DNA of 64,000 nucleotides from Actinernus sp. WN-2022 (Eukaryota; Cnidaria; Anthozoa; Actiniaria; Actinernidae), in NCBI GenBank assembly GCA_030867875.1, contig JAOWCC010001589.1, positions 147,657,745-147,721,744 on the forward strand, read 5' to 3'. Each line of letters starts with the position of its first letter. Position 1 is the first letter of the stretch. The notes under the pieces were generated by a model that saw only the letters and a list, made by a program, of their open reading frames with translations, ran no database searches and was not told the origin of the DNA. The position numbers were made by a program, and so were the translations under genes. Shown here piece after piece: positions 1-14,300 of this stretch.

Positions 1-520
1 ATCTTCAAAAATGGTCAAATCTGTATTTTTTGGACCAGACCGGGTAGGCAAAAAATATCAGATTTCTGACAAAAACTAAAAAACCACTCAACATGCTTCA
101 AAAGGTTGGCAAACAATCTCCTGGTAGCTTGAGAACAGAAATGGAGAAAGAATTGAAGAAAAAACTCAACATCTTCAAAAATGGTCAAATCTGTATTTTT
201 TGGACCAGACCGGGTAGGCGAAAAATCTCAGATTTCTGACAAAAACTAAAAAACCACTCAAAATGCTTCAAAATGATGGCAAACAATCTCCTGGTAGCTT
301 CAGAACACAAATGAAATAAGTTGGAGAAAGAATAACAAAAATGCATACTTCACATAAAATTTAGAGTTTCATGTTTGCACTTACCTCAATTTAGGTCTCC
401 CAACACCTAAACTTGCCCAGAACCAAGCCATTCTGTCCACAAGCACTTCACATCTTTATCCTGGTAGCATCAGAACACCAATGGATTAAGTTGGAGAGAG
501 AAATGAAGAAAAAAATCAAC

Positions 521-1273
521 ATCTTCAAAAATGGTCAAATCTGGATTTTTTTAGCCAGACCGGGTAGGCAAAAAATCTGAGATTCCTGACAAAAACTAAA
601 AACCACTCAATATGCTTCAAAATTATCTCAAACAATATGCTGATAGTTTCCAGACATGAATGGATTAAGTTGGAGAAAGAATTGAAGAAAAATATCTACA
701 TCTTCAAAAATGGTCAAATCTGGATATTTTTCGCCAGACCGGGTAGGCAAAAAATCTGAGATTTCTGACAAAAAGTAAAAACCACTCAATATGCTTCAAA
801 ATGATCTCAAACAATCTCCTTGGTAGCTTCAGAACATGAATGGACTAAGTTGGAGAAAGAATTGAAGAAAAAAATGAACATCTTCAAAAATGGTCAAATC
901 TGGATATTTTTCGCCAGACCGGGTAGGCAAAAAATCTGAGATTTCTGACAAAAAGTAAAAACCACTCAATATGCTTCAAAATGATCTCAAACAACCTCCT
1001 TGGTAGCTTCAGAACATGAATGGACTAAGTTGGAGAAAGAATTGAAGAAAAATATCTACATCTTCAAAAATGGTCAAATCTGGATTTTTTTAGCCAGACC
1101 GGGTAGGCAAAAAATCTGAGATTCCTGACAAAAACTAAAAACCACTCAATATGCTTCAAAATCATCTCAAACAATCTCCTTGGTAGCTTCAGAACATGAA
1201 TGGACTAAGTTGGAGAAAGAATTGAAGAAAAATATCTACATCTTCAAAAATGGTCAAATCTGGATTTTTTAGC
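521..1273. repeat. Diverged 180-bp satellite sub-block
   Basis: Four to five copies of a 180-bp monomer lie head to tail here; the CATCTTCAAAAATGG core recurs at about 700, 880, 1060 and 1240. They carry private variants not seen in the bulk of the array: CTGGAT instead of CTGTAT, TTAGCCAGACC or TTCGCCAGACC instead of TTGGACCAGACC, ATCTGAGATT instead of ATATCAGATT, and ATCTCAAACAA instead of ATGGCAAACAA. This is an older or locally homogenised subfamily. Confidence 0.85.
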
Positions 1274-1518
1274 CAGTGTCTATCCTACATAACATACCTG
1301 AATATCCGCTCTCCTTTCTCGACACCTTCATAACACGACCTCAATATCTTCCTGTCTCCACACATCAGAAGCAGTGTCTATCTTGTTTAGATGAGTTACG
1401 TTGTCAGGTCCCAGGAACTCCATGGCCAGTAGGTACATATCCTGTCGAGATATCGATATCGTTTAGAAGTTTATTCTGCATTTAAGGTACCGACCATTAC
1501 GATAATTAGTAGAGACTG
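1274..1518. mobile_element. Non-satellite 245-bp island, possible MITE
   Basis: The satellite breaks off after AGCCAG and resumes at TGGGTAGGC; the ~240 bp between are unrelated to the repeat. The ends read CAGTGTCTA and TAGAGACTG, an imperfect inverted pair (8 of 9), which would suit a short non-autonomous DNA transposon. No target duplication is visible, and CAGTGTCTATC recurs internally near 1374. A 69-codon open frame covers most of it but has no recognisable features. It could also be a foreign filler segment. Confidence 0.4.
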
Positions 1519-2349
1519 GGTAGGCAAAACATCTTGGATTTCTGAGAAAAAAATAAAACCCACTCAATATGCTTCAAAATCATCTCAAACAATCTCCTTG
1601 GTAGCTTCAGAACATGAATGGACTAAGTTGGAGAAAGAATAACAAAAATGCATACTTCACATAAAATTTAGAGTTTCATGTTTGCACTTACCTCAATTTA
1701 GGTCTCCCAACACCTAAACTTGCCCAGAACCAAGCCATTCTGTCCACAAGCACTTCACATCTTTATCCTGGTAGCATCAGAACACCAATGGATTAAGTTG
1801 GAGAAAGAAATGAAGAAAAAAATCAACATCTTCAAAAATGGTCAAATCTGTATTTTTTTCACCAGACCGGGGTAGGCAAAAAATATCAGATTTCTGACAA
1901 AAACTAAAAAACCACTCAATATGCTTCAAAATGATGGCCAACAATCTGCTGATAGTTTCCAGACATGAATGGATTATGTTGGAGAAAGAATTGGAGAAAA
2001 AAATCAACATCTTCAAAAATGGTCAAATCTGTATTTTTTTGGACCAGACCGGGTAGGCAAAAAATGTCAGATTTCTGACAAAAACTAAAAAACCACTCAA
2101 TATGCTTCAAAACGATGGCAAACAATCTGCTAATAGTTAACAGACATGATTGGATTAAGTTGGAGAAAGAAATGAAGAAAAAAAATCAACATCTTCAAAA
2201 ATGGTCAAATCTGTATTTTTTTTGACCAGACCGGGTAGGCAAAAAATATCAGATTTCTGACAAAAACTAAAAAACCACTCAATATGCTTCAAAATGTTGG
2301 CCAACAATCTCCTGGTAGCTTGAGAACACAAATGTAGAAAGAATTGAAG

Positions 2350-5300
2350 AAAAAAATCAACATCTTCAAAAATGGTCAAATCTGTATTTTTTTGACCAGA
2401 CCGGGTAGGCAAAAAATGTCAGATTTCTGACAAAAACTAAAAAACCACTCAATATGCTTCAAAACGATGGCAAACAATCTGCTGATAGTTAACAGACATG
2501 ATTGGATTAAGTTGGAGAAAGAAATGAAGAAAAAAATCAACATCTTCAAAAATGGTCAAATCTGTATTTTTTGGACCAGACCGGGTAGGCAAAAAATATC
2601 AGATTTCTGACAAAAACTAAAAAACCACTCAACATGCTTCAAAAGGTTGGCAAACAATCTCCTGGTAGCTTGAGAACAGAAATGGATAAAGAATTGAAGA
2701 AAAAACTCAACATCTTCAAAAATGGTCAAATCTGTATTTTTTGGACCAGACCGGGTAGGCGAAAAATCTCAGATTTCTGACAAAAACTAAAAAACCACTC
2801 AAAATGCTTCAAAAGGTTCGCAAACAATCTCCTTGTAGCTTCAGAACACAAATGAAATAAGTTGGAGAAAGAATAACAAAAATGCATACTTCACATAAAA
2901 TTTAGAGTTTCATGTTTGCACTTACCTCAATTTAGGTCTCCCAACACCTAAACTTGCCCAGAACCAAGCCATTCTGTCCACAAGCACTTCACATCTTTAT
3001 CCTGGTAGCATCAGAACACCAATGGATTAAGTTGGAGAAAGAAATGAAGAAATAAATCAACATCTTCAAAAATGGTCAAATCTGTATTTTTTGGACCAGA
3101 CCGGGTAGGCAAAAAATATCAGATTTCTGACAAAAACTAAAAAACCACTCAACATGCTTCAAAAGGTTGGCAAACAATCTCCTGGTAGCTTGAGAACAGA
3201 AATGGAGAAAGAATTGAAGAAAAAACTCAACATCTTCAAAAATGGTCAAATCTGTATTTTTTGGACCAGACCGGGTAGGCGAAAAATCTCAGATTTCTGA
3301 CAAAAACTAAAAAACCACTCAAAATGCTTCAAAATGATGGCAAACAATCTCCTGGTAGCTTCAGAACACAAATGAAATAAGTTGGAGAAAGAATAACAAA
3401 AATGCATACTTCACATAAAATTTAGAGTTTCATGTTTGCACTTACCTCAATTTAGGTCTCCCAACACCTAAACTTGCCCAGAACCAAGCCATTCTGTCCA
3501 CAAGCACTTCACATCTTTATCCTGGTAGCATCAGAACACCAATGGATTAAGTTGGAGAGAGAAATGAAGAAAAAAATCAACATCTTCAAAAATGGTCAAA
3601 TCTGTATTTTTTGGACCAGACCGGGTAGGCAAAAAATATCAGATTTCTGACAAAAACTAAAAAACCACTCAATATGCTTCAAAATGATGGCCAACAATCT
3701 GCTGATAGTTTCCAGACATGAATGGATTATGTTGGAGAAAGAATTGGAGAAAAAAATCAACATCTTCAAAAATGGTCAAATCTGTATTTTTTGGACCAGA
3801 CCGGGTAGGCAAAAAATATCAGATTTCTGACAAAAACTAAAAAACCACTCAATATGCTTCAAAATGTTGGCAAACAATCTCCTGGTAGCTTGAGAACACA
3901 AATGGAGAAAGAATTGAAAAAAAAAATCAACATCTTCAAAAATGGTCAAATCTGTATTTTTTTGACCAGACCGGGTAGGCAAAAAATGTCAGATTTCTCA
4001 CAAAAACTAAAAAACCACTCAATATGCTTCAAAACGATGGCAAACAATCTGCTAATAGTTAACAGACATGATTGGATTAAGTTGGAGAAAGAAATGAAGA
4101 AAAAAATCAACATCTTCAAAAATGGTCAAATCTGTATTTTTTTGACCAGACCGGGTAGGCAAAAAATATCAGATTTCTGACAAAAACTAAAAAAACCACT
4201 CAATATGCTTCAAAAGGTTGGCAAACAATCTCCTGGTAGCTTGAGAACAGAAATGGAGAAAGAATTGAAAAAAAAAAATCAACATCTTCAAAAATGGTCA
4301 AATCTGTATTTTTTCGACCAGACCGGGTAGGCAAAAAATGTCAGATTTCTGACAAAAACTAAAAAACCACTCAATATGCTTCAAAACGATGGCAAACAAT
4401 CTGCTGATAGTTAACAGACATGATTGGATTAAGTTGGAGAAAGAAATGAAGAAAAAATCAACATCTTCAAAAATGGTCAAATCTGTATTTTTTTCACCAG
4501 ACCGGGTAGTCAAAAAATATCAGATTTCTGACAAAAACTAAAAAACCACTCAATATGCTTCAAAATGATGGCCAACAATCTGCTGATAGTTTCCAGACAT
4601 GAATGGATTATGTTGGAGAAAGAATTGGAGAAAAAAATCAACATCTTCAAAAATGGTCAAATCTGTATTTTTTGGACCAGACCGGGTAGGCAAAAAATAT
4701 CAGATTTCTGACAAAAACTAAAAAACCACTCAATATGCTTCAAAATGTTGGCAAACAATCTCCTGGTAGCTTGAGAACACAAATGTAGAAAGAATTGAAG
4801 AAAAAAATCAACATCTTCAAAAATGGTCAAATCTGTATTTTTTTGACCAGACCGGGTAGGCAAAAAATGTCAGATTTCTGACAAAAACTAAAAAACCACT
4901 CAATATGCTTCAAAACGATGGCAAACAATCTGCTGATAGTTAACAGACATGATTGGATTAAGTTGGAGAAAGAATTGAAGAAAAAACTCAACATCTTCAA
5001 AAATGGTCAAATCTGTATTTTTTGGACCAGACCGGGTAGGCAAAAAATATCAGATTTCTGACAAAAACTAAAAAACCACTCAACATGCTTCAAAAGGTTG
5101 GCAAACAATCTCCTGGTAGCTTGAGAACAGAAATGGATAAAGAATTGAAGAAAAAACTCAACATCTTCAAAAATGGTCAAATCTGTATTTTTTGGACCAG
5201 ACCGGGTAGGCGAAAAATCTCAGATTTCTGACAAAAACTAAAAAACCACTCAAAATGCTTCAAAAGGTTCGCAAACAATCTCCTTGTAGCTTCAGAACAC

Positions 5301-6450
5301 AAATGAAATAAGTTGGAGAAAGAATAACAAAAATGCATACTTCACATAAAATTTAGAGTTTCATGTTTGCACTTACCTCAATTTAGGTCTCCCAACACCT
5401 AAACTTGCCCAGAACCAAGCCATTCTGTCCACAAGCACTTCACATCTTTATCCTGGTAGCATCAGAACACCAATGGATTAAGTTGGAGAAAGAAATGAAG
5501 AAATAAATCAACATCTTCAAAAATGGTCAAATCTGTATTTTTTGGACCAGACCGGGTAGGCAAAAAATATCAGATTTCTGACAAAAACTAAAAAACCACT
5601 CAACATGCTTCAAAAGGTTGGCAAACAATCTCCTGGTAGCTTGAGAACAGAAATGGAGAAAGAATTGAAGAAAAAACTCAACATCTTCAAAAATGGTCAA
5701 ATCTGTATTTTTTGGACCAGACCGGGTAGGCGAAAAATCTCAGATTTCTGACAAAAACTAAAAAACCACTCAAAATGCTTCAAAATGATGGCAAACAATC
5801 TCCTGGTAGCTTCAGAACACAAATGAAATAAGTTGGAGAAAGAATAACAAAAATGCATACTTCACATAAAATTTAGAGTTTCATGTTTGCACTTACCTCA
5901 ATTTAGGTCTCCCAACACCTAAACTTGCCCAGAACCAAGCCATTCTGTCCACAAGCACTTCACATCTTTATCCTGGTAGCATCAGAACACCAATGGATTA
6001 AGTTGGAGAGAGAAATGAAGAAAAAAATCAACATCTTCAAAAATGGTCAAATCTGTATTTTTTGGACCAGACCGGGTAGGCAAAAAATATCAGATTTCTG
6101 ACAAAAACTAAAAAACCACTCAATATGCTTCAAAATGATGGCCAACAATCTGCTGATAGTTTCCAGACATGAATGGATTATGTTGGAGAAAGAATTGGAG
6201 AAAAAAATCAACATCTTCAAAAATGGTCAAATCTGTATTTTTTGGACCAGACCGGGTAGGCAAAAAATATCAGATTTCTGACAAAAACTAAAAAACCACT
6301 CAATATGCTTCAAAATGTTGGCAAACAATCTCCTGGTAGCTTGAGAACACAAATGGAGAAAGAATTGAAAAAAAAAATCAACATCTTCAAAAATGGTCAA
6401 ATCTGTATTTTTTTGACCAGACCGGGTAGGCAAAAAATGTCAGATTTCTC
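2350..6450. repeat. ~2.45-kb tandem higher-order repeat (two copies)
   Basis: Roughly 2350-4000 is repeated at 4800-6450 with an offset of 2451 bp, including rare variants such as AATGGATAAAG, GGTTCGCAAAC and GAAGAAATAAATC in the same order. The offset is seven times the 350-bp dimer. Boundaries are approximate. Confidence 0.7.
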
Positions 6451-6499
6451 ACAAAAACTAAAAAACCACTCAATATGCTTCAAAACGATGGCAAACAAT

Positions 6500-9400
6500 C
6501 TGCTGGTAGCTTCAGAACACAAATGAAAGAAGTTGGAGAAAGAATAACAAAAATGCATACTTCACATAAAATTTAGAGTTTCATGTTTGCACTTACCTCA
6601 ATTTAGGTCTCCCAACACCTAAACTTGCCCAGAACCAAGCCATTCTGTCCACAAGCACTTCACATCTTTATCCTGGTAGCATCAGAACACCAATGGATTA
6701 AGTTGGAGAAAGAAATGAAGAAAAAAATCAACATCTTCAAAAATGGTCAAATCTGTATTTTTTGGACCAGACCGGGTAGGCAAAAAATATCAGATTTCTG
6801 ACAAAAACTAAAAAACCACTCAATATGCTTCAAAATGATGGCCAACAATCTGCTGATAGTTTCCAGACATGAATGGATTATGTTGGAGAAAGAATTGGAG
6901 AAAAAAATCAACATCTTCAAAAATGGTCAAATCTGTATTTTTTGGACCAGACCGGGTAGGCAAAAAATATCAGATTTCTGACAAAAACTAAAAAACCACT
7001 CAACATGCTTCAAAAGGTTGGCAAACAATCTCCTGGTAGCTTGAGAACAGAAATGGATAAAGAATTGAAGAAAAAACTCAACATCTTCAAAAATGGTCAA
7101 ATCTGTATTTTTTGGACCAGACCGGGTAGGCGAAAAATCTCAGATTTCTGACAAAAACTAAAAAACCACTCAAAATGCTTCAAAAGGTTCGCAAACAATC
7201 TCCTTGTAGCTTCAGAACACAAATGAAATAAGTTGGAGAAAGAATAACAAAAATGCATACTTCACATAAAATTTAGAGTTTCATGTTTGCACTTACCTCA
7301 ATTTAGGTCTCCCAACACCTAAACTTGCCCAGAACCAAGCCATTCTGTCCACAAGCACTTCACATCTTTATCCTGGTAGCATCAGAACACCAATGGATTA
7401 AGTTGGAGAAAGAAATGAAGAAATAAATCAACATCTTCAAAAATGGTCAAATCTGTATTTTTTGGACCAGACCGGGTAGGCAAAAAATATCAGATTTCTG
7501 ACAAAAACTAAAAAAACACTCAATATGCTTCAAAAGGTTGGCAAACAATCTCCTTGTAGCTTCAGAACACAAATGAAATAAGTTGGAGAAAGAATAACAA
7601 AAATGCATACTTCACATAAAATTTAGAGTTTCATGTTTGCACTTACCTCAATTTAGGTCTCCCAACACCTAAACTTGCCCAGAACCAAGCCATTCTGTCC
7701 ACAAGCACTTCACATCTTTATCCTGGTAGCATCAGAACACCAATGGATTAAGTTGGAGAAAGAATTGAAGAAAAAAATCAACATCTTCAAAAATGGTCAA
7801 ATCTGTATTTTTTTGACCAGACCGGGTAGGCAAAAAATGTCAGATTTCTGACAAAAACTAAAAAACCACTCAATATGCTTCAAAACGATGGCAAACAATC
7901 TGCTGATAGTTAACAGACATGATTGGATTAAGTTGGTAAAAGAAATGAAGAAAAAAATCAACATCTTCAAAAATGGTCAAATCTGTATTTTTTTGACCAG
8001 ACCGGGTAGGCAAAAAATGTCAGATTTCTGACAAAAACTAAAAAACCACTCAATATGCTTCAAAACGATGGCAAACAATCTGCTGATAGTTAACAGACAT
8101 GATTGGATTAAGTTGGAGAAAGAAATGAAGAAAAAAATCAACATCTTCAAAAATGGTCAAATCTGTATTTTTTGGACCAGACCGGGTAGGCAAAAAATAT
8201 CAGATTTCTGACAAAAACTAAAAAACCACTCAACATGCTTCAAAAGGTTGGCAAACAATCTCCTGGTAGCTTGAGAACAGAAATGGAGAAAGAATTGAAG
8301 AAAAAACTCAACATCTTCAAAAATGGTCAAATCTGTATTTTTTGGACCAGACCGGGTAGGCGAAAAATCTCAGATTTCTGACAAAAACTAAAAAACCACT
8401 CAAAATGCTTCAAAATGATGGCAAACAATCTCCTGGTAGCTTCAGAACACAAATGAAATAAGTTGGAGAAAGAATAACAAAAATGCATACTTCACATAAA
8501 ATTTAGAGTTTCATGTTTGCACTTACCTCAATTTAGGTCTCCCAACACCTAAACTTGCCCAGAACCAAGCCATTCTGTCCACAAGCACTTCACATCTTTA
8601 TCCTGGTAGCATCAGAACACCAATGGATTAAGTTGGAGAAAGAAATGAAGAAAAAAATCAACATCTTCAAAAATGGTCAAATCTGTATTTTTTTCACCAG
8701 ACCGGGTAGGCAAAAAATATCAGATTTCTGACAAAAACTAAAAAACCACTCAATATGCTTCAAAATGATGGCCAACAATCTGCTGATAGTTTCCAGACAT
8801 GAATGGATTATGTTGGAGAAAGAATTGGAGAAAAAAATCAACATCTTCAAAAATGGTCAAATCTGTATTTTTTGGACCAGACCGGGTAGGCAAAAAATGT
8901 CAGATTTCTGACAAAAACTAAAAAACCACTCAATATGCTTCAAAACGATGGCAAACAATCTGCTAATAGTTAACAGACATGATTGGATTAAGTTGGAGAA
9001 AGAAATGAAGAAAAAAATCAACATCTTCAAAAATGGTCAAATCTGTATTTTTTTGACCAGACCGGGTAGGCAAAAAATATCAGATTTCTGACAAAAACTA
9101 AAAAACCACTCAATATGCTTCAAAAGGTTGGCAAACAATCTCCTGGTAGCTTGAGAACAGAAATGGAGAAAGAATTGAAGAAAAAAATCAACATCTTCAA
9201 AAATGGTCAAATCTGTATTTTTTTTACCAGACCGGGTAGGCAAAAAATATCAGATTTCTGACAAAAACTAAAAACCCACTCAAAATGCTTCAAAATGATG
9301 GCAAACAATCTCCTTGTAGCTTCAGAACACAAATGAAATAAGTTGGAGAAAGAATAACTAAAATGCATACTTCACATAAAATTTAGAGTTTCATGTTTGC

Positions 9401-10520
9401 ACTTACCTCAATTTAGGTCTCCCAACACCTAAACTTCCCCAGAACCAAGCCTTTCTGTCCACAAGCACTTCACATCTTTATCCTGGTAGCATCAGAACAC
9501 CAATGGATTAAGTTGGAGAAAGAAATGAAGAAAAAAATCAACATCTTCAAAAATGGTCAAATCTGTATTTTTTGGACCAGACCGGGTAGGCAAAAAATAT
9601 CAGATTTCTGACAAAAACTAAAAAACCACTCAATATGCTTCAAAATGATGGCAAACAATCTGCTGATAGTTAACAGACATGATTGGATTAAGTTGGAGAA
9701 AGAATTGAAGAAAAAATCAACATCTTCAAAAATGGTCAAATCTGTATTTTTTGGACCAGACCGGGTAGGCAAAAAATATCAGATTTCTGCCAAAAACTAA
9801 AAAACCACTCAACATGCTTCAAAAGGTTGGCAAACAATCTCCTGGTAGCTTGAGAACAGAAATGGAGAAAGAATTGAAGAAAAAACTCAACATCTTCAAA
9901 AATGGTCAAATCTGTATTTTTTGGACCAGACCGGGTAGGCGAAAAATCTCAGATTTCTGACAAAAACTAAAAAACCACTCAAAATGCTTCAAAATGATGG
10001 CAAACAATCTCCTGGTAGCTTCAGAACACAAATGAAATAAGTTGGAGAAAGAATAACAAAAATGCATACTTCACATAAAATTTAGAGTTTCATGTTTGCA
10101 CTTACCTCAATTTAGGTCTCCCAACACCTAAACTTGCCCAGAACCAAGCCATTCTGTCCACAAGCACTTCACATCTTTATCCTGGTAGCATCAGAACACC
10201 AATGGATTAAGTTGGGGAGAGAAATGAAGAAAAAAATCAACATCTTCAAAAATGGTCAAATCTGTATTTTTTGGACCAGACCGGGTAGGCAAAAAATATC
10301 AGATTTCTGACAAAAACTAAAAAACCACTCAATATGCTTCAAAATGATGGCCAACAATCTGCTGATAGTTTCCAGACATGAATGGATTATGTTGGAGAAA
10401 GAATTGGAGAAAAAAATCAACATCTTCAAAAATGGTCAAATCTGTATTTTTTGGACCAGACCGGGTAGGCAAAAAATATCAGATTTCTGACAAAAACTAA
10501 AAAACCACTCAATATGCTTC
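6500..10520. repeat. Segmental duplication copy 1 (offset 4840 bp)
   Basis: This ~4-kb stretch matches ~11340-15360 nearly base for base at a constant offset of 4840, including the rare variant AAATGAAAGAAGTTGG at the left end and AACTTCCCCAGAACCAAGCC near 9432. Homology ends near 10520, where AAAAGGTTGG in this copy faces AAAATGTTGG in the other. Confidence 0.75.
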
Positions 10521-11339
10521 AAAAGGTTGGCAAACAATCTCCTGGTAGCTTGAGAACAGAAATGGAGAAAGAATTGAAGAAAAAAATCAACATCTTCAAA
10601 AATGGCCAAATCTGTATTTTTTGGACCAGACCGGGTAGGCAAAAAATATCAGATTTCTGACAAAAACTAAAAAAACACTCAATATGCTTCAAAATGATGG
10701 CAAACAATCTGCTGATAGTTAACAGACATGATTGGATTAAGTTGGAGAAAGAAATGAAGAAAAAAAATCAACATCTTCAAAAATGGTCAAATCTGTATTT
10801 TTTTGACCAGACCGGGTAGGCAAAAAATATCAGATTTCTGACAAAAACTAAAAAACAACTCAATATGCTTCAAAATGATGGCCAACAATCTGCTGATAGT
10901 TTCCAGACATGAATGGATTATGTTGGAGAAAGAATTGGAGAAAAAAATCAACATCTTCAAAAATGGTCAAATCTGTATTTTTTGGACCAGACCGGGTAGG
11001 CAAAAAATATCAGATTTCTGACAAAAACTAAAAAACCACTCAATATGCTTCAAAATGATGGCAAACAATCTGCTGATAGTTAACAGACATGATTGGATTA
11101 AGTTGGAGAAAGAATTGAAGAAAAAATCAACATCTTCAAAAATGGTCAAATCTGTATTTTTTGGACCAGACCGGGTAGGCGAAAAATCTCAGATTTCTGA
11201 CAAAAACTAAAAAACCACTCAAAATGCTTCAAAATGATGGCAAACAATCTCCTGGTAGCTTGAGAACAGAAATGGAGAAAGAATTGAAGAAAAAAATCAA
11301 CATCTTCAAAAAAAAACACTCAAAATGATGGCAAACAAT

Positions 11340-14300
11340 CTCCTGGTAGCTTCAGAACACAAATGAAAGAAGTTGGAGAAAGAATAACAAAAATGCATAC
11401 TTCACATAAAATTTAGAGTTTCATGTTTGCACTTACCTCAATTTAGGTCTCCCAACACCTAAACTTGCCCAGAACCAAGCCATTCTGTCCACAAGCACTT
11501 CACATCTTTATCCTGGTAGCATCAGAACACCAATGGATTAAGTTGGAGAAAGAAATGAAGAAAAAAATCAACATCTTCAAAAATGGTCAAATCTGTATTT
11601 TTTGGACCAGACCGGGTAGGCAAAAAATATCAGATTTCTGACAAAAACTAAAAAACCACTCAATATGCTTCAAAATGATGGCCAACAATCTGCTGATAGT
11701 TTCCAGACATGAATGGATTATGTTGGAGAAAGAATTGGAGAAAAAAATCAACATCTTCAAAAATGGTCAAATCTGTATTTTTTGGTCCAGACCGGGTAGG
11801 CAAAAAATATCAGATTTCTGACAAAAACTAAAAAACCACTCAACATGCTTCAAAAGGTTGGCAAACAATCTCCTGGTAGCTTGAGAACAGAAATGGAGAA
11901 AGAATTGAAGAAAAAACTCAACATCTTCAAAAATGGTCAAATCTGTATTTTTTGGACCAGACCGGGTAGGCGAAAAATCTCAGATTTCTGACAAAAACTA
12001 AAAAACCACTCAAAATGCTTCAAAAGGTTCGCAAACAATCTCCTTGTAGCTTCAGAACACAAATGAAATAAGTTGGAGAAAGAATAACAAAAATGCATAC
12101 TTCACATAAAATTTAGAGTTTCATGTTTGCACTTACCTCAATTTAGGTCTCCCAACACCTAAACTTGCCCAGAACCAAGCCATTCTGTCCACAAGCACTT
12201 CACATCTTTATCCTGGTAGCATCAGAACACCAATGGATTAAGTTGGAGAAAGAAATGAAGAAATAAATCAACATCTTCAAAAATGGTCAAATCTGTATTT
12301 TTTGGACCAGACCGGGTAGGCAAAAAATATCAGATTTCTGACAAAAACTAAAAAAACACTCAATATGCTTCAAAAGGTTGGCAAACAATCTCCTTGTAGC
12401 TTCAGAACACAAATGAAATAAGTTGGAGAAAGAATAACAAAAATGCATACTTCACATAAAATTTAGAGTTTCATGTTTGCACTTACCTCAATTTAGGTCT
12501 CCCAACACCTAAACTTGCCCAGAACCAAGCCATTCTGTCCACAAGCACTTCACATCTTTATCCTGGTAGCATCAGAACACCAATGGATTAAGTTGGAGAA
12601 AGAATTGAAGAAAAAAATCAACATCTTCAAAAATGGTCAAATCTGTATTTTTTTGACCAGACCGGGTAGGCAAAAAATGTCAGATTTCTGACAAAAACTA
12701 AAAAACCACTCAATATGCTTCAAAACGATGGCAAACAATCTGCTGATAGTTAACAGACATGATTGGATTAAGTTGGTAAAAGAAATGAAGAAAAAAATCA
12801 ACATCTTCAAAAATGGTCAAATCTGTATTTTTTTGACCAGACCGGGTAGGCAAAAAATGTCAGATTTCTGACAAAAACTAAAAAACCACTCAATATGCTT
12901 CAAAACGATGGCAAACAATCTGCTGATAGTTAACAGACATGATTGGATTAAGTTGGAGAAAGAAATGAAGAAAAAAATCAACATCTTCAAAAATGGTCAA
13001 ATCTGTATTTTTTGGACCAGACCGGGTAGGCAAAAAATATCAGATTTCTGACAAAAACTAAAAAACCACTCAACATGCTTCAAAAGGTTGGCAAACAATC
13101 TCCTGGTAGCTTGAGAACAGAAATGGAGAAAGAATTGAAGAAAAAACTCAACATCTTCAAAAATGGTCAAATCTGTATTTTTTGGACCAGACCGGGTAGG
13201 CGAAAAATCTCAGATTTCTGACAAAAACTAAAAAACCACTCAAAATGCTTCAAAATGATGGCAAACAATCTCCTGGTAGCTTCAGAACACAAATGAAATA
13301 AGTTGGAGAAAGAATAACAAAAATGCATACTTCACATAAAATTTAGAGTTTCATGTTTGCACTTACCTCAATTTAGGTCTCCCAACACCTAAACTTGCCC
13401 AGAACCAAGCCATTCTGTCCACAAGCACTTCACATCTTTATCCTGGTAGCATCAGAACACCAATGGATTAAGTTGGAGAAAGAAATGAAGAAAAAAATCA
13501 ACATCTTCAAAAATGGTCAAATCTGTATTTTTTTCACCAGACCGGGTAGGCAAAAAATATCAGATTTCTGACAAAAACTAAAAAACCACTCAATATGCTT
13601 CAAAATGATGGCCAACAATCTGCTGATAGTTTCCAGACATGAATGGATTATGTTGGAGAAAGAATTGGAGAAAAAAATCAACATCTTCAAAAATGGTCAA
13701 ATCTGTATTTTTTGGACCAGACCGGGTAGGCAAAAAATGTCAGATTTCTGACAAAAACTAAAAAACCACTCAATATGCTTCAAAACGATGGCAAACAATC
13801 TGCTAATAGTTAACAGACATGATTGGATTAAGTTGGAGAAAGAAATGAAGAAAAAAATCAACATCTTCAAAAATGGTCAAATCTGTATTTTTTTGACCAG
13901 ACCGGGTAGGCAAAAAATATCAGATTTCTGACAAAAACTAAAAAACCACTCAATATGCTTCAAAAGGTTGGCAAACAATCTCCTGGTAGCTTGAGAACAG
14001 AAATGGAGAAAGAATTGAAGAAAAAAATCAACATCTTCAAAAATGGTCAAATCTGTATTTTTTTTACCAGACCGGGTAGGCAAAAAATATCAGATTTCTG
14101 ACAAAAACTAAAAACCCACTCAAAATGCTTCAAAATGATGGCAAACAATCTCCTTGTAGCTTCAGAACACAAATGAAATAAGTTGGAGAAAGAATAACTA
14201 AAATGCATACTTCACATAAAATTTAGAGTTTCATGTTTGCACTTACCTCAATTTAGGTCTCCCAACACCTAAACTTCCCCAGAACCAAGCCTTTCTGTCC

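Noticed and set aside
1276..1485. 69-codon frame in the non-satellite island
   Set aside because: It does not begin with ATG, has no domain or context, and the segment looks like a non-coding insertion.
3776..3982. Recurrent 60-108-codon open frames throughout the satellite on both strands (this one is an example)
   Set aside because: They are copies of the same repeat read without stops, occur in conflicting frames, start at arbitrary repeat phases and encode low-complexity sequence with no family resemblance.
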